NCBI GenBank assembly: GCA_038496445.1
Contig: JALMLS010000205.1
Location: 1-24,380 of the forward strand
Reading direction: 5' to 3'
Source of the DNA: Trichosphaerium sp. ATCC 40318
Taxonomy: Eukaryota > Discosea > Flabellinia > Trichosidae
Length of the DNA stretch: 24,380 nt
Part shown: piece by piece, positions 9,385 through 21,161 of the stretch
How positions within the stretch are numbered: the stretch's first letter is position 1
Layout: every line of letters begins with the position of its first letter
Notes under the pieces: model-generated
Told to the model about the DNA's origin: nothing
The model's input: the letters and a program-made list of their open reading frames with translations, nothing else
The model's database searches: none
Position numbers and translations under genes: made by a program

Positions 9385-9783
9385 GTAATAGGATATCTCT
9401 GTCGACTGAATAGACTGTGATCTACTAATAAACTCTAAAATGCTTTAATAAATACTGCGAGAGTATGTTAAACAACATGTTGGAGTTAGAGCTTGTAACA
9501 AGCTGATTTTGTGTCTTTTTATTTTCTGTAATTGTATTTAGAAAACTCACATTTTTTCACTCATCAACTTCCTCGAACTGCTTCATAGTCACACTATCCA
9601 TATTTTATGACTGCTGAATATACACAAGGGCAGCTGATAGGTATGTACAAGTCATTAGGTTACTTAGAATCAAAAGTGTTGAAAAATACCGTGTAATACA
9701 CATTCTTTGCATCTCATAGTGTTTGAGAGTAGTTTTGAAACACGTGATACATTTTGTAGAGTTTACACTTCAAATCAAGTAAA

Positions 9784-9945
9784 AGTAGTCACAAACCGTG
9801 TTATACGCACGTTTATTGCAGTTTGTGGTCACTTTGGCTGATAACAAAATCGTTTATCCTTTTTAGTATCACATGTATCAAAACTACTCGGAACTGTGTT
9901 GAACACGTGTTTATTAAACGTTGTGGCCATTTTTAGCCAATTTTA
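9784..9945. repeat. Imperfect direct repeat in the left flank of the element
   Basis: A unit of about 60 nt at 9784-9845 recurs imperfectly at 9883-9944. Shared blocks include GTGTT, ACG, TTTATT, GTTTGTGG/CGTTGTGG and a TTT-GC core. A separate exact GTGGGATGCT repeat occurs at 9990 and 10011. Such subterminal repeats can serve as transposase-binding sites, which is inference only. Confidence 0.4.
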
Positions 9946-10096
9946 AACTGCTTGTACTGTACTTACTGTTACTTAGCTAATTTACCCAAGTGGGATGCTC
10001 ATAGTTGTCCGTGGGATGCTGTTTACATTGCGCTGTGCTCAGTTAATGAAGTTTGTGTATGTAAACATCAAATTATGTGCATTTGTTTTGCTTAGC

Positions 10097-10131
10097 ACAA
10101 AGTTAGGTATTTCCACAACACCCAACTTTGT
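10097..10131. repeat. Inverted repeat just before the first element frame
   Basis: ACAAAGTTAGGT at 10097 pairs with ACCCAACTTTGT ending at 10131 (11 of 12 positions), with an 11-nt loop. Its position just before the protease-like frame suggests an element-internal feature. Confidence 0.45.
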
Positions 10132-10863
10132 TAACGGACAACAATACTTCACAAAGTCGAAACAAACTCATAGCTCTCTTTGAAGAACACTGCTACTACA
10201 CTAATCCAAAACAGCAGACATATCTAGCAAAGCAGTTTAGTAAGCAGCGTAATGGGCAGTATGCTTTTGAATGCAGTGTAACAGAAGTACACAGATACGC
10301 TAGAAAAATGTGTACAGCATTTCATTTTATTGAGTGTTACGAAAATAAATGCTCATGTCAAGGTACAACACAATTACTTTTATGGTATTCACACATTTAA
10401 AGACAGTTTCAAATCTCTGGAAAGGCTGTTCATTGATTATGGAGATTTAGAAGAGCGAATATCTACTTGGTTGAATCAAAGATTACAGTCAAACCATTGT
10501 ACAGAATGTACTTCTGGTGGAATAAAAACTGCTATGGTAATTCTATGTCATTATCTACAACTTATCATTGATAGAGCATCACAATACCAGCGCTGATAAC
10601 AGTGTGTCCTTCACCTACAGTGGTATCCAACTTTTTTGGGTTGCCTCAACAATTAATTCTACACGGAAGGTACATACAAACACAAGGCTGTGTGTTAATG
10701 AAATTAGAGTGTGGAAAGCAACGTATTTATTAATGTGGCAAAAGAACCCAAAGCACTACACTACATATGTGAATGTAAATGGTATTTGGTGGTTCATTGA
10801 CTGTTACCAACCAGAAAAATCTTGTCGCTCCAATCCTTGTAAGCCATTTTTCTACTACCTATG
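10128..10863 (+). pseudogene. Ubiquitin-specific-protease-like frame within the element
   Basis: Three overlapping frames read as one broken protein. The first (about 10128-10370) ends in a Cys-rich piece (CYENKCSCQ). The second (about 10375-10570) has LERLFIDYGDLEERI and a CTEC knuckle, like the zinc-binding finger and helix of USP peptidases. The third (about 10574-10863) carries KHYTTYVNVNGIWWFIDCY, which resembles the catalytic-His box of USPs (GHYxxYV...W). I did not recognise the N-terminal Cys box. Frame changes near 10365 and 10575 indicate decay, or unrecognised introns. It could be element cargo or a captured host gene. The family call is tentative. Confidence 0.4.
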
Positions 10864-10896
10864 ATTAACGCTTGAAAGGGGATAGCTCTGCATCAC

Positions 10897-13881
10897 ATGG
10901 CACCAACCCTGATTTTTGGCGTGTTTGTGAGGTTGTTTATAAAGGAGAACCACATCAAGTATTTAACACAAAGCCTTACAAACCACCAACTCCGCCCTCC
11001 ATCTATGAAAACTACAGCTCAAACAGTGTCAGGTATTGTGAATTACATTTTGTGGCAAATAGTTAACCTAAGTAGTGACGTTGTGTGTATTGAAGATAGT
11101 AGTGATGAATTTAGCCCATATGATGTACATCCAATTGATTCGAATGAATTCAGTGACGAAGATTCATGTAACATTTTAATGGTATCTAATTGTAAGCTAC
11201 CTTCCGATAGAATATTGGCAAAGGATGACATTTTGGGTAAAACGGTAACAATACTTAAAGTAACAGACAAACGAACTATCACCAAGAAAGAAAAGAAAGT
11301 AGGACAGCGAAAGTGGGTTGTAGAAGTAGAAATTAGTGTTGATGGTGAAAACAAACATTGTAGGCTATGGGACTGTGATGCAAAAACATTACAAGGATAC
11401 AAGACAGCAATTGCACACTGGAAAACACAAAAGTACATTACTGACGGGGTACTTTTCTACCAGTTAATGAAGGCACTAACTTGTTTAGAACTGGGAGCCT
11501 GGTATAAATGCACCACATTTAAAGCATACATCTGCAGATAATGTGCTTGGTATTGATGAAGGAAAACAGTTTGCAATATGGAACCACAAAAAACCACCAA
11601 CAGTTCAAGATGCAATAACAACATGGCTTTCACCTTTGTTTAACATGGTATTAGCGGACTCATCAATAGGTTTGACAGTTTGACAGCTTATGTAGTTTAT
11701 TGCAATCAACTCACTCTTTTGTAGGGTTTAAAACGTTGGGTGCTGATTCCAAAAACATCTACAACAAGCTGAAAAAACAAGATATTTTGAAGCACAATTA
11801 CAAAAAGCAACTTGAAGCGTTGAAACTGTATCCAGGTAAAGCCAATACCCTGTATTACATTAAATGGTTTATAGATATTAAAAACACATCTTGGTATCAA
11901 AATACAGTACCCAAGACAAAACAGCGGCTTGATAAAATAACCCAAAGCTGTGCTTCTGTTTCATATTCTACCTTGCTTTCTAAAATTGATATTCCGGGAT
12001 ACATCAAAGCCAAAAAACAAAAAAATCACCATAAATGGACATGTGCCGGTAGTTGGTCAATAGATCTAGTTAGGTACTATTTTGGAGCGCTATTAGGAAT
12101 GAAACTAGCGCCACACCATAAGCTACCAAATTATTGGAAAAAGTTCTCATTATATGGAAATGAAGGTACAAATGAGTTCATTTTGTACATTATTTAGTTT
12201 GGTAGCCATTAAAAATAGTTGTACATTGGAGCAATGGGAAGAAATCACCTCTCAGATAGATTACCATCCCTTAAAAGTTCAACGGTATTGTAATTTGGTT
12301 TGATATCTTCTGTGTATTTACAAAAATATTACAGGTTGCTGAATAGTGTTATACAACAGTCGTTTTTACCTGGAAGTATTGGTTGCCTAGATGAATCAGT
12401 ACTACCAGGAGCAAGTATGTCAACACTATCAAGGCATCATTTAAATGGCCATAGAGGTGTGGTTTAGATGTTATTGTTCACGCAAACCTGTAAAGGAAGG
12501 ATTTTGGGTTTTTGAATTCTGTTTTAAAGTACGTTACCTCATAAAGCCTTTTTTAATGATTTAAAAAGAATGGTAAAGATGTTTGGCCATGGATGCTTGA
12601 AGTACGATTTGGAGGAAGCACTTTGCCTCCGTCACACATGGCTCACTTTATTGCTACTACTATATTGAAGAAGTATCCCAACAATAAAATTACCATAGCA
12701 ACTGATTCATACTACACTACACCAGCTATGGCAAAGCAAGCATCTAACAACTTTAAATTTGTTGGAGTTATGAATTCGACTAAAGCAGCGGACATGATTT
12801 CTCACCTGAAAAAAGTACAAAAATTCCATGTCCACATCTAATTGATTGCTAGTTGCTACCCAACAAAAAGGTTGGAACACATGTGTGGGTATATGACGCC
12901 AACACATTGGAACAAGATTCTCCAGTCTGTGCTGGTATATTCAAAGATGTTAAATCTCATGTCTCTTATCTATCAAACATTGGAGATCCTACTAAATCTG
13001 TTTCTGTGACAGAAACTATCAAGTCAAAACAACAGGTGATACATAAGCCTGAACCCGTGAAGCTGTATTCAGAATTGAAAAATGCTTGTGATGTATTTAA
13101 TAGATTGTACGCATAAGTTGTAGTTATTAATACTGATTTTATACACAGTGTATTGAAGTACAGAAGGATTCATAATACCAAAAACACTCGGTGGACCACA
13201 GCATTGTTGACAGCCTACTTGTAACATATTTTGTTAACACCACAGTTAATGTTGTTTAGTGATTTGTTTATGGCATCCTCTTTTTGTTGGTACACAATGC
13301 TCAACAAACATAGCACAATAACATATGCAAAGTACATGGAAATGGTCGCAACTTCTTTAATGGAATCAAACCACAAACCCATATGTATTCGGCTGAGAAA
13401 ACCCACAACTGCAAAAACTCCTAAACCTCAAGCTTACAATGATAGATGTTTACATACTCGGTCTAAAATGAAACCAATTTCAGACATCCAAAGCAATCAA
13501 ATGAAATCACGCACAAGTGATCACATTCATCAAGCCAAACAATCAAACAAAAGAAAATTAGAAAAACAAAGTGGACGGGCAAAAAAACGTCAGCGAGTAG
13601 CAAAAACTCATAGTTTGCACTCAATTACAAAGTCTCGCTTTTCTGACAAGCTATTAAACTCACAAGTTGCCAAATGCAAGGTTTGCAATCAACGAAAAAT
13701 AAGAAGGTACTATGCCGGCTATTTATTAACAGTATTCACCAAGATTAGGTATTGCAAAGGATGTATGATACAGCGTAAACTTGTTTGTGTGAAAAAAACT
13801 GTCTATTCTTTAAGAGTTCCAACGTTTTACTGTGTTGATTGCTTTCTAAACTACCACATGAACACTTCTTTCAACTACTGA
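10897..13881 (+). pseudogene. Broken piggyBac-family (DDE_Tnp_1_7) transposase
   Basis: Pieces in order along the plus strand match piggyBac transposases. An acidic N-terminal region lies around 11060-11200. A core piece (about 11700-12195) contains YYFGALLGMKLAPHH and LPNYW. GCLDES near 12390 fits catalytic Asp 1, TDSYYTT near 12703 catalytic Asp 2, and ACDVFNR near 13089 catalytic Asp 3. RRIHNTKNTRWTTALL follows near 13160. The last frame (13231-13881) is basic and ends in a Cys-rich finger (CKVC...CKGC...CVDCF..YH), the usual C-terminal zinc finger of the family. At least four frame changes or stops separate the pieces. One (11672-11725, ATAG|GTTTGA...TTTGTAG) could be an intron; the others look like decay. 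No single intact transposase can be read. Confidence 0.75.
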
Positions 13882-14462
13882 ATGGTACCTCTCTCTTTGG
13901 TCATTTGGGATTGACATGGAATATCATATATCTTTTGGCTCTCACTGGGCTAGCTCCAGGCAGTGACCCAGATTATGGAGAAGACGACTTAGTATCAGGT
14001 AAGAAAAAGAGATTTAAAGAGAAAGCTAACAAGGCGTTCAAGGTTGACATTGATACCATATTGGCAATGAAATAGCATTCTGCCTTGTAGTATCTCTTAG
14101 AACATGCAGTGGATATTGCCTCCTACCAATGCAACAGTGGCACTGACACTGAATGCCATAACTGGTACAAGACGCTTTTACACCTCACTCTATGATATCT
14201 ATCTAATGGTTGTCTTTTGCAATGCGAAATAATTGGTATTTTTAGGTAATTAACTAACAAAGACGGACTGAAAATGATGGCATTTTTTATTTTTTGTTTG
14301 TTTTACAAGATATTGATACCCTTTGTACATGGGTAACAATTTTGGAAAGTGTTTGGACACAGCAGCAATGTCCGAAAATAAACTTCCTCTTTCTGTGAAC
14401 ACAAAAAAAGGCTGCGGATGCTGCTCAAATTTGGGCAAAAAATTGTCCAAAATTCCGCCCGC
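13882..14462. other. Right flank of the interrupting element
   Basis: A short plus-strand frame ends at 14075 with a charged stretch (KKKRFKEKANKAFK); I do not recognise it and it may be element debris. TTAA at 14250 is followed by ACTAAC and a T-rich run ending TTTACAAG at about 14309, which looks like a splice acceptor. From there to 14462 I see no protein I can name. Confidence 0.35.
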
Positions 14463-15465
14463 TTGTACTCCTTGTGTGTAGTCGCTTGTGTGGGGGTAGT
14501 GGGTATATGTAAGAAATAACCAGCTACCTATTTGTGTTGTTATTCAGTCGATAGAGATATACTCTTGCAGCATTCAATACGGCTATACCTCTAATCTTAA
14601 AGGTATATGGAACAGCTGGACAATGGTGCGTTGTTTTTTAAGCATAGTATCATTTCATCTTCTAAAACGCAAAAGGTGTTGGATAAGTGGTGAGAAACTT
14701 GGTGGAAACTATAGAATGATATTCTACTACGCTCAAATATGGATTTTGTGGATTGTTTGTGTTACAATGTGAGCCTATAAATGTACTATAACGAAATGTT
14801 AATTAATGTTTTTAGGTATGTGATGACATGGTCATTTTATCGGAATGTTGTTGTTACAACTGAACAAGGAACACATACTTTCAAAGTAAAGACAAAAGCT
14901 GTACGTATATTCAGTTTCAGAATAGTGGAGACGTTCTAACCAATTATTCTAGATCAAAAAATTCATATACTATCCACTTGTGTTCATTATTATTTTTATT
15001 GGACCCTCATTATTCCGAGTGTGGACACTCATTGAACCACATCCAGCGCAAACGCGATTATTTATATTAATACTATTCCATCATGTATGTTTCACTGGTA
15101 TGGGTATCATAAATGCCGTCAGTACGTTCTGAATAGCAAAAAGACTGCAAAGAGCTTATTTGCTAATCTGCCTTTTTTTACTAGTTTACGGCATCAATGA
15201 GAGTGTGGTGAAGGAATGGAAAAAGATACTAGGAACACAACGTGAAAACTCTACTATTGTTCTAGAAGCTACCAAAGTAGAGGGAGCGGCGAGAACAGTA
15301 TCACAAATAGAAGATGAATCAAGTGAAGGTGGAACAAAGCGTAAAACTGGGGAATCATCTGAGAGCAAAGAAAGCAACTCAATAGCCTCTAGTATTTCAG
15401 ATTCATCTTCTAGTAATAGCATAGGAATGTCTGACGCACTAACAGATACTTCTACGTCTGAATAA
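14463..15465 (+). CDS. Class E/cAMP-receptor-like GPCR, 3' part (TM4-TM7 and tail)
   Basis: Exons (start uncertain, to 14502; 14571-14625; 14676-14768; 14816-14900; 14953-15121; 15185-15465) join in phase. They give TM4 (VVAFNTAIPLIL), the conserved extracellular GQWCWI, TM5 (MIFYYAQIWILWIVCVTMYV), a long third loop, TM6 (IYYPLVFIIIFIGPSLFRVW), TM7 (LFILILFHHVCFTGMGIINA) and YGINESV. WCWI and the TM7 end are hallmarks of cAMP-receptor-like GPCRs. The C-terminal tail of about 90 residues is rich in Ser, Thr and Glu, typical of phosphorylation-regulated receptor tails. Two possible routes connect the first exon to 9384, and I cannot choose between them. If TM3-W is followed directly by GVVAFNT, the spacing to WCWI matches cAMP receptors. 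The gene is intact only if the insertion is intronic. Confidence 0.82.
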
Positions 15466-15466
15466 A
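15461..15466 (+). terminator. AATAAA overlapping the GPCR stop codon
   Basis: The TAA stop of the receptor lies inside AATAAA (GAA TAA A), and a second AATAAA follows within about 20 nt. Confidence 0.5.
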
Positions 15467-15565
15467 ATTGTACAAAAAATAAACAAAAAATATTTAATCT
15501 TGGTTTACGGACGAACATAAATACTTATTAAGATAATTCTTTGTCTTGTGTAAAAGCCTAATTTC

Positions 15566-16790
15566 TTACTGGGACAATAATTGAATCCTTGCCGCATTTG
15601 CCTCTGGTGTAATCTAAATAAATTAAGTAAAAATAAAAAGTAAAAATAGAAACATTGCATACTGCATTGGCACATTGCATAGGAAAACCAACATAGAAAA
15701 AAGGTGTAGGTATGACAGGTATAGGGAAAAGGGGAGTACTAATCTGTGATCTACCTTAATAAAAGTCTCAAAAAAGAATGTAGAACCAATAAACATGATA
15801 AGGAGGACTTTAAACCATAAAATAATACTATACCTGTAGCCCTATTAAGCGCACGTGCTATCAGCATACCTCCGTCATTCTGTGATAGCAATAAATTGGA
15901 ATCATCTAGTCTGTTAAGCAGATGTACACCTCGTATTGCGTTTCCAAGTTGTGGAAGTAATGATAAATCAATAACGCAACGGTCTGTCAGCGTAGATGTT
16001 TCTAATTCCAAAACGGTTGTACTGGAACTTGCGAACCTAGCGAAATATGTTGTATCACCTTCAATCCGCACTAAAACAATAAGTGTTGTTGATGAGACAT
16101 ATATATAAACTCATCCATGTTCATTTTTGGAAAGAATCAAAATGACAACGGAATAGAAAAAGAAGGCGAGAACAAAATTGTTTTCGCGTACTTCCCATAA
16201 TACTCTCTGTCAATGCACAAGTTGATAATGGACCAGATATACAATCGTTGGGGTTTGTGATATCCAAGCTGTATCTACTTACAACAAGAGGACCCCTAGC
16301 TCCAGCCCAAAAGTTTGTTTCATCAATGAATTGACCAAAGTCTATCTCTTCAGGTACAGTATCAAAGCAAATCTCAGTATTATCTAATCTTCTGACAGAT
16401 ATTTGTGTAGAAAATCCCCTTAACTTGTAGACAATAGCGATAAACTGGCCATCTAGCGAAGGTACTAAACAGGTAACTCAACAAAAATCCTTAAGTCAAA
16501 AAAAACCAACGAAGCGTACTAACTGAGATGACCCCAACAGCATTAGGGACAAAAAAAAACTGAGCAGTCACACCTGTAGATGTCAAACCTAAAATCACGT
16601 GAGCAAACAAAAGTAGGTCGCGAACGCATTCACCATTAAACTCCGAGTCTGTTGAGAATATTTCTGTATCAATAGTGTTTGTGTTTTCATTAAACCCAAT
16701 AAATAAGAACCTAGAATCTCCTTGGCAGATACAAGTTGATACAAGCGCTGAGATTGTTATTATTGCGGTAATTAAAAGGCTGTTGTGCAT
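15566..16790 (-). CDS. Secreted protein of unknown function
   Basis: Six exons (16790-16634, 16588-16520, 16464-16192, 16070-15834, 15754-15663, 15613-15566) join in phase to 291 residues. It opens with a clear signal peptide (MHNSLLITAIITISALVSTC, cleavage probably near ICQG). The body shows alternating hydrophobic/polar strands with segments such as VPSLDGQFIAIVYKL, QISVRRLDNTEIC and LLLSQNDGG, reminiscent of beta-propeller or beta-sandwich secreted proteins; I cannot name the family. There are five or so cysteines after the signal, and no membrane anchor at the C-terminus. Intron 1 (16633-16589, 45 nt) is divisible by three and stop-free, so it may be optional. The gene converges on the GPCR with about 100 bp between stops. 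Confidence 0.75.
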
Positions 16791-17093
16791 CGAGAGATAA
16801 AGCTTTTTGGAAATCAGTCAACAAGGTTCTATCAAATGTTGAGAACCTTAAATGCATGAAGGAAAAAACAAGTTTGTGTAACGGACAGTTGTGACTTGTG
16901 TGGTAACTAATTTATTATATATCTACAAACACTTAAACACGTACAATCGCTAGATAGCGATATACACACGGAGTCTCTCTCTAAGCACGTGAATACTCTA
17001 AGTATTCAATGAATCCAATCCTCGAGACTTCTCATCTAACTTATCGTTACAGTTTGGGCGTTCTAATCACACGGTAGCTAACGCTTGTTGGAT
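16791..17093. other. Intergenic region between secreted-protein gene and F-box relic
   Basis: Should contain the promoter of the minus-strand secreted-protein gene. It carries a CACGTG at 16986 and a small hairpin-forming CGCTAGATAGCG near 16948. I see no reading frame. Confidence 0.45.
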
Positions 17094-17752
17094 ATGCCGG
17101 TTGAGATTTTATCACGTATTTTACAACAAGCTTCGAAAATACAATGTCATCTTTTTTCTTCTATCACTCACGACATTATTGGACACTGTCGTGTCACATT
17201 AACAACGATTGAACAACCCAAAGAAATTGTGCAACAGCATGGCATTATGAAGCACAAGGATTAGGTTGGCTTACACATTATGAAGAGTTTCAGTTTGATT
17301 ATCTTCTGGAACAATTTAAAGATTCATACAATCATGCTTTGTGACTCTCAGGTGAGCACAATCGCGATCTACAATGGCGAACATTTACGACTGTGGAATC
17401 AAAGCATTTACCAATGTCAAATACCTACATCTTGTTTGTTGCATGAGCATGACAACGGACTCAAGTTTGAAGACATTGGTTAGTCAACCTCGAACAACTT
17501 GAACTGACTAGGTGTCCTATGAAACATGTTGTAGTATGTTGTTGTCCCCAGGTCACAGAAGGGGCTTTAAAGTCATTGGTATTAAATTTTATTGTACGAA
17601 AGAAAAACAACAATGCTGTTAAGTTTGACGCTTTAAGCTGCAGTCTTCACGTGATTAGAAGCTGTAACAACTCCTTCATGACATAAGGAATAGACACCAT
17701 TATTAATTTGCTTTTAACTGACCTTCGGCTGGATAAGTCCAAGACATTCTGA
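17094..17752 (+). pseudogene. F-box / leucine-rich-repeat gene relic
   Basis: It starts with an F-box-like MPVEILSRILQQASKIQCHLF. The protein then continues only if the frame changes. A second frame carries AWHYEAQGLGWLTHYEEFQF to a TGA at about 17344. A third (about 17375-17500) reads FTNVKYLHLVCCMSM and SLKTLV, a leucine-rich repeat. A shift near 17485 leads to LVNLEQLELTRCPMKHV and VTEGALKSLV. After an in-frame TAA near 17684 the LRR pattern resumes (GIDTIINLLLTDLRLDKSK). The order F-box then AMN1/FBXL-like repeats is that of a ubiquitin ligase substrate receptor. At least three frameshifts plus a nonsense codon argue for a dead copy. Introns could explain one break but not all. Confidence 0.6.
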
Positions 17753-17816
17753 CATTTATTGTCTGTTTGTTGAAATCTTGTCCCATCGTGGCTGTTAATG
17801 TTAATTGATCACCACT

Positions 17817-20800
17817 ATGGATGACGAGTTGAACGAAGCTAAATCTAGGGTAATAGTAAACTAATTGGTTAGAAAGCCAATTTCGCTTATTTTGTCAGGG
17901 CCCTGCGAGCGCTAAAGCGAATACAATCAATCTTTCTGGGTTTAGAGCGCTGCAAAATGGTATAGTACAAATTTGTTAAAATAGAGCTTACCGCGCATAG
18001 ATGAAGCTGTTGAATGCGCATCGACAAGTTCAATGGATTCTACGCAATCAATGCGTTTAGATTATACGAAGAACTCTTCGTACGCACCAATCGTCATTAC
18101 TACGCCCAAATAACTATTTTATTACATTAGAAGCGTATCTAAACGCCAGAAAAAATCAACAGTACGCAAACGCCAACTAACTGCCTCTTTTATCATTAAC
18201 GTGAAGTAGTCTAAACTGAGACGTACTTACAGCGAAACTGAGAGAAAAATCAGGAGCAAACTCCGATCAAAGTAACTAAAACGTCACAAACGTCATAAAA
18301 CTAATCATTGTAGACACTCTACTACGCGTGGAACCTTTGTTGATGTTGACATAACACGCGTGGACAGAACAGAAGGCAACTCTTCAACATCTCCAAGATC
18401 GCCTCGATCACGTCTTTCTCCACGGTCTCCATCGTCTAGCAATGATTCTAAGGAATCAAAGAAATCTTTAAAACGAACACTTTCAAAAGCGCGATTGATG
18501 CGTCTCATACGCCCTACAGGCTCAACACGCAACCGTCAAGGTGATACTTAAAGTAGAAGTTGCTTGTTCTGACCTTTCAAAGCACGTGTAGAAAAAAAAC
18601 TTCAGAGGACTCATATCATCGAAGAAATCATTGAAACGGAACGTAGCTATGTTAAATCTCTCCAAATAGTTCTCAAGTTATTCTATAAACCATTACAAAC
18701 TTCTTCAAGCTCGGTACGCCTTCAGTAGTCTTAAAGTTAGTGAGTCTAACTAAATTCGCTGATCTTTATTCTTCCAAAAAAGGAAACCCCTCTTATGGCT
18801 GCTGATAAAGTTAAATATGTATTCTCTGAGCTTCATTCTATTTTGAAGCTCAACGTAGAATTCCTTGGTGATTTAGAAGTACAACTACAAAAAAAGAACG
18901 GAACAATAGGTGATGCTTTTGAACGCTTTGTTAGAAAGGTATCAATTCACTTGTCATCATTTGTTTACTTTTTTTCAACACGTGGTTTCTGTGAAATATA
19001 ACTTGTATTTAGGCAGCACATATGCGTGTATATTCACAGTATATAAACAAGTTTGATGAAATAGTTGATGTACTTAAACGCGAGGAATCAGCTAGCGAAT
19101 CTTTTGCATTTTTTTTAAGAGTATGTTTTATTTATAAATATTCATGCTCCTCGAATAATATTATTAGAGAGCCAGTAAGCATCCTGATGCTGATTATAGA
19201 GACATATCAGATTTTTTAATAATGCCAGTTCAACGTATGTTGTGTTTTTTGTTGTACAACGTTAGACTCACAACGTCGTTCATAGGTATTCCACGGTATG
19301 AGATGCTCTTAAAGGTATTAGCTTTATTCACTTTCATTCAAGTTGACATGTTCTTTAAAGGAATTGGTGAAGAGTACGCCTTCACATCATTCGGATAGAT
19401 CTAGCCTTACCAATGCGCTTGCAATGATAAGTGCTACTGCTATGAGGATAAATCAGAACAAGAACGAAAATGTAAGTTCTATAGCCAATTGTCTGCTTTT
19501 GCTTAAAATTTTAGGTTGCATCTGAAAAAGTGATAAAGTTGCAACTCTTGATTGGAGATAAAATGAGTATTATTCAACCACACAGGCATAATGAGTTGTT
19601 TAATGTTTAGATACTTATATTAGTCCTTTAGACGGCTTATATTACAAGCTGAAATTGTTGTACATACAGAAGTACCTTCGTGGAAAGTAAAACAAAGGCT
19701 TACTTGCATATTTCTATTTAACGATGCATTAATGTTCACACAACGCAAAGGCATTAAAGACTCTAAAACAGGGATATCAAACAACCCATTAAACTCTTTA
19801 ACGTGAGTATATAACATCAAGTTAAAAAGCAAAAAATCCATTAATTACCCAACTAACTCTCATTTGTTAAAGTGCGTTGGATGTTCTGGAATTCTTTCCT
19901 CTGACAGAACTTTTCGATCTTACTATTTTACGGGATACGTTGGAAGGTATGATTCTTTGATACTACTTGTACCTGTATGCTGATCGATTTAGTTCCCTGT
20001 GGGCTACTACTGGGGTTTTTTGATGTTGAATTTCGATTGTTTTTTTCAAGCGAGAAACAAGTCATTCAATGGCGTGATAATATCTTAGACTGCTTAAATA
20101 CCAATGTTGTTCGTGCTAATATGTTCAATAAGAACAAGTACTATAGAGATAAGATACGTGAATACAAAGAGGAACAAGCTGCTGAAGCACGTGATGCTGC
20201 AAGAAAGTCAAAGGGAAGATTATCACGCCGTTTTTCGTAAGTCAACAAAACTAGCTTGAACTCAACAAACTAAAACAAACCTTTTAGCTTGAGCAGTTCT
20301 AAAAGTGAAAAGAAACGATCTCCATCTTCTCCACCTATTTCACCTACTCTACAACTGAAGCGTAGAAACCAATCTAGTACGTTATCTCGACCTTCTTTCG
20401 ATGCCTTACCGCCACCTTCTAGCGGCAGCGGGACATAGTATAAGTGGATGGAAATTACCAAATCTAAAGGACTTAATACAAGCTGATACTGCTCTTGGCG
20501 AGTGCTTAACAGCAAGTTACGAAGCTGCAGGAAATGCTATATTATACTGGTCAACAATTAACAGTATACCATGTACTATGGTGCAGAAGAAGATAACACC
20601 AAGAAAGCGCATTGCCAAGAACCTTCCAATGCTTAAACGATCTCAGACTTTTGAACCATCTACAACACCTCCTCGCTCAAACAAGAAAAAGAGGATTAGT
20701 TTTACAAAGAATATAGGCTCTCTTACTAGGAGTAAGTCAATGGAGCCTTTTAGGTCCCTTTGGGGACCAAAGGAAAGAAGTACTAGTAAAGGTACAGCAA

Positions 20801-21160
20801 ATAAGAAAAAACAAGGATCACAGTCAGCAAGACTATCAACTCTCAAGTATTCTTCACCACTTCCTTTAATTAAGGAAAAGAAGAAGGAAAACGACTTGAG
20901 CAATATTCACGATGAGCACATGCTTTCACGAAAGTACTACTTCAGTAAACAGGTATGAAACAATAACAATTATCTCTTCATCCGTTTGTCTTTTCTCATA
21001 TTTTTCTAACTTTCTAACTTTTTTTGTTCTGCTTTAGGAGCACGCTCGTGTGGATTTTACTATTGTTTCTTTTCGTGACAAGTTAAGGAGATGTCCTCCA
21101 CCTTCGCCTACTGTAAGAGATAGAGCATTATCAGTATTAGTTAAAGAAGGAATACTCTGA
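17817..21160 (+). CDS. RhoGEF with DH and PH domains
   Basis: Nineteen exons join in phase to 787 residues: 17817-17849, 17899-17959, 18001-18079, 18131-18161, 18243-18271, 18314-18540, 18583-18713, 18783-18938, 19013-19120, 19168-19234, 19286-19314, 19361-19471, 19515-19585, 19632-19802, 19873-19946, 19993-20236, 20288-20376, 20423-20952, 21038-21160. The N-terminus is Ser/Arg-rich (SPRSPRSRLSPRSPSSS). The DH domain (about 163-370) has CR1 IIEEIIETERSYVKSLQ and CR3 DFLIMPVQRIPRYEMLLKEL. PH follows (about 372-495; QPHRRLI, LTCIFLFNDALMF, ...QWRDNIL with the closing-helix Trp). The tail is basic and Ser-rich. DH domains exchange GDP for GTP on Rho/Rac/Cdc42 GTPases at membranes. The intron at 19586-19631 must start GC (AG|GCATAA). 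The exon 4-5 join (18161 to 18243) is the least certain. Confidence 0.92.
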
Positions 21161-21161
21161 T

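Larger units (their letters stand above)
9386..14462. mobile_element. Decayed piggyBac-family element interrupting the GPCR gene
   Basis: The block between TM3 and TM4 of the receptor contains a broken piggyBac transposase, an additional ubiquitin-protease-like frame and repeat-rich flanks, all on the plus strand. The outer limits given are those of the interruption, not proven element ends. I could not find matching terminal inverted repeats. TTAA, the piggyBac target, occurs at 9445, 9468 and 14250, but no pair has matching flanking ends. The element may sit in an intron (5' site at 9385), leaving the receptor spliceable, or in the TM4 exon, killing it. The reading frames need several frame changes, so the element is probably inactive. 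Confidence 0.65.

Noticed and set aside
9445-14253. TTAA pair as piggyBac target duplication
   Set aside because: TTAA at 9445 or 9468 and at 14250 are not flanked by matching inverted ends, so I do not call element boundaries from them.
15186-15518. 110-residue minus-strand frame
   Set aside because: Antisense shadow of the Ser-rich GPCR tail.
17280-17483. 67-residue plus-strand frame as a gene
   Set aside because: The alternative frame over the same bases reads as leucine-rich repeats continuing the F-box relic.
20401-20958. Independent 185-residue gene
   Set aside because: A 46-nt intron (20377-20422, GTACGT...TTCTAG) joins it in phase to the RhoGEF; it is the basic tail of that protein.
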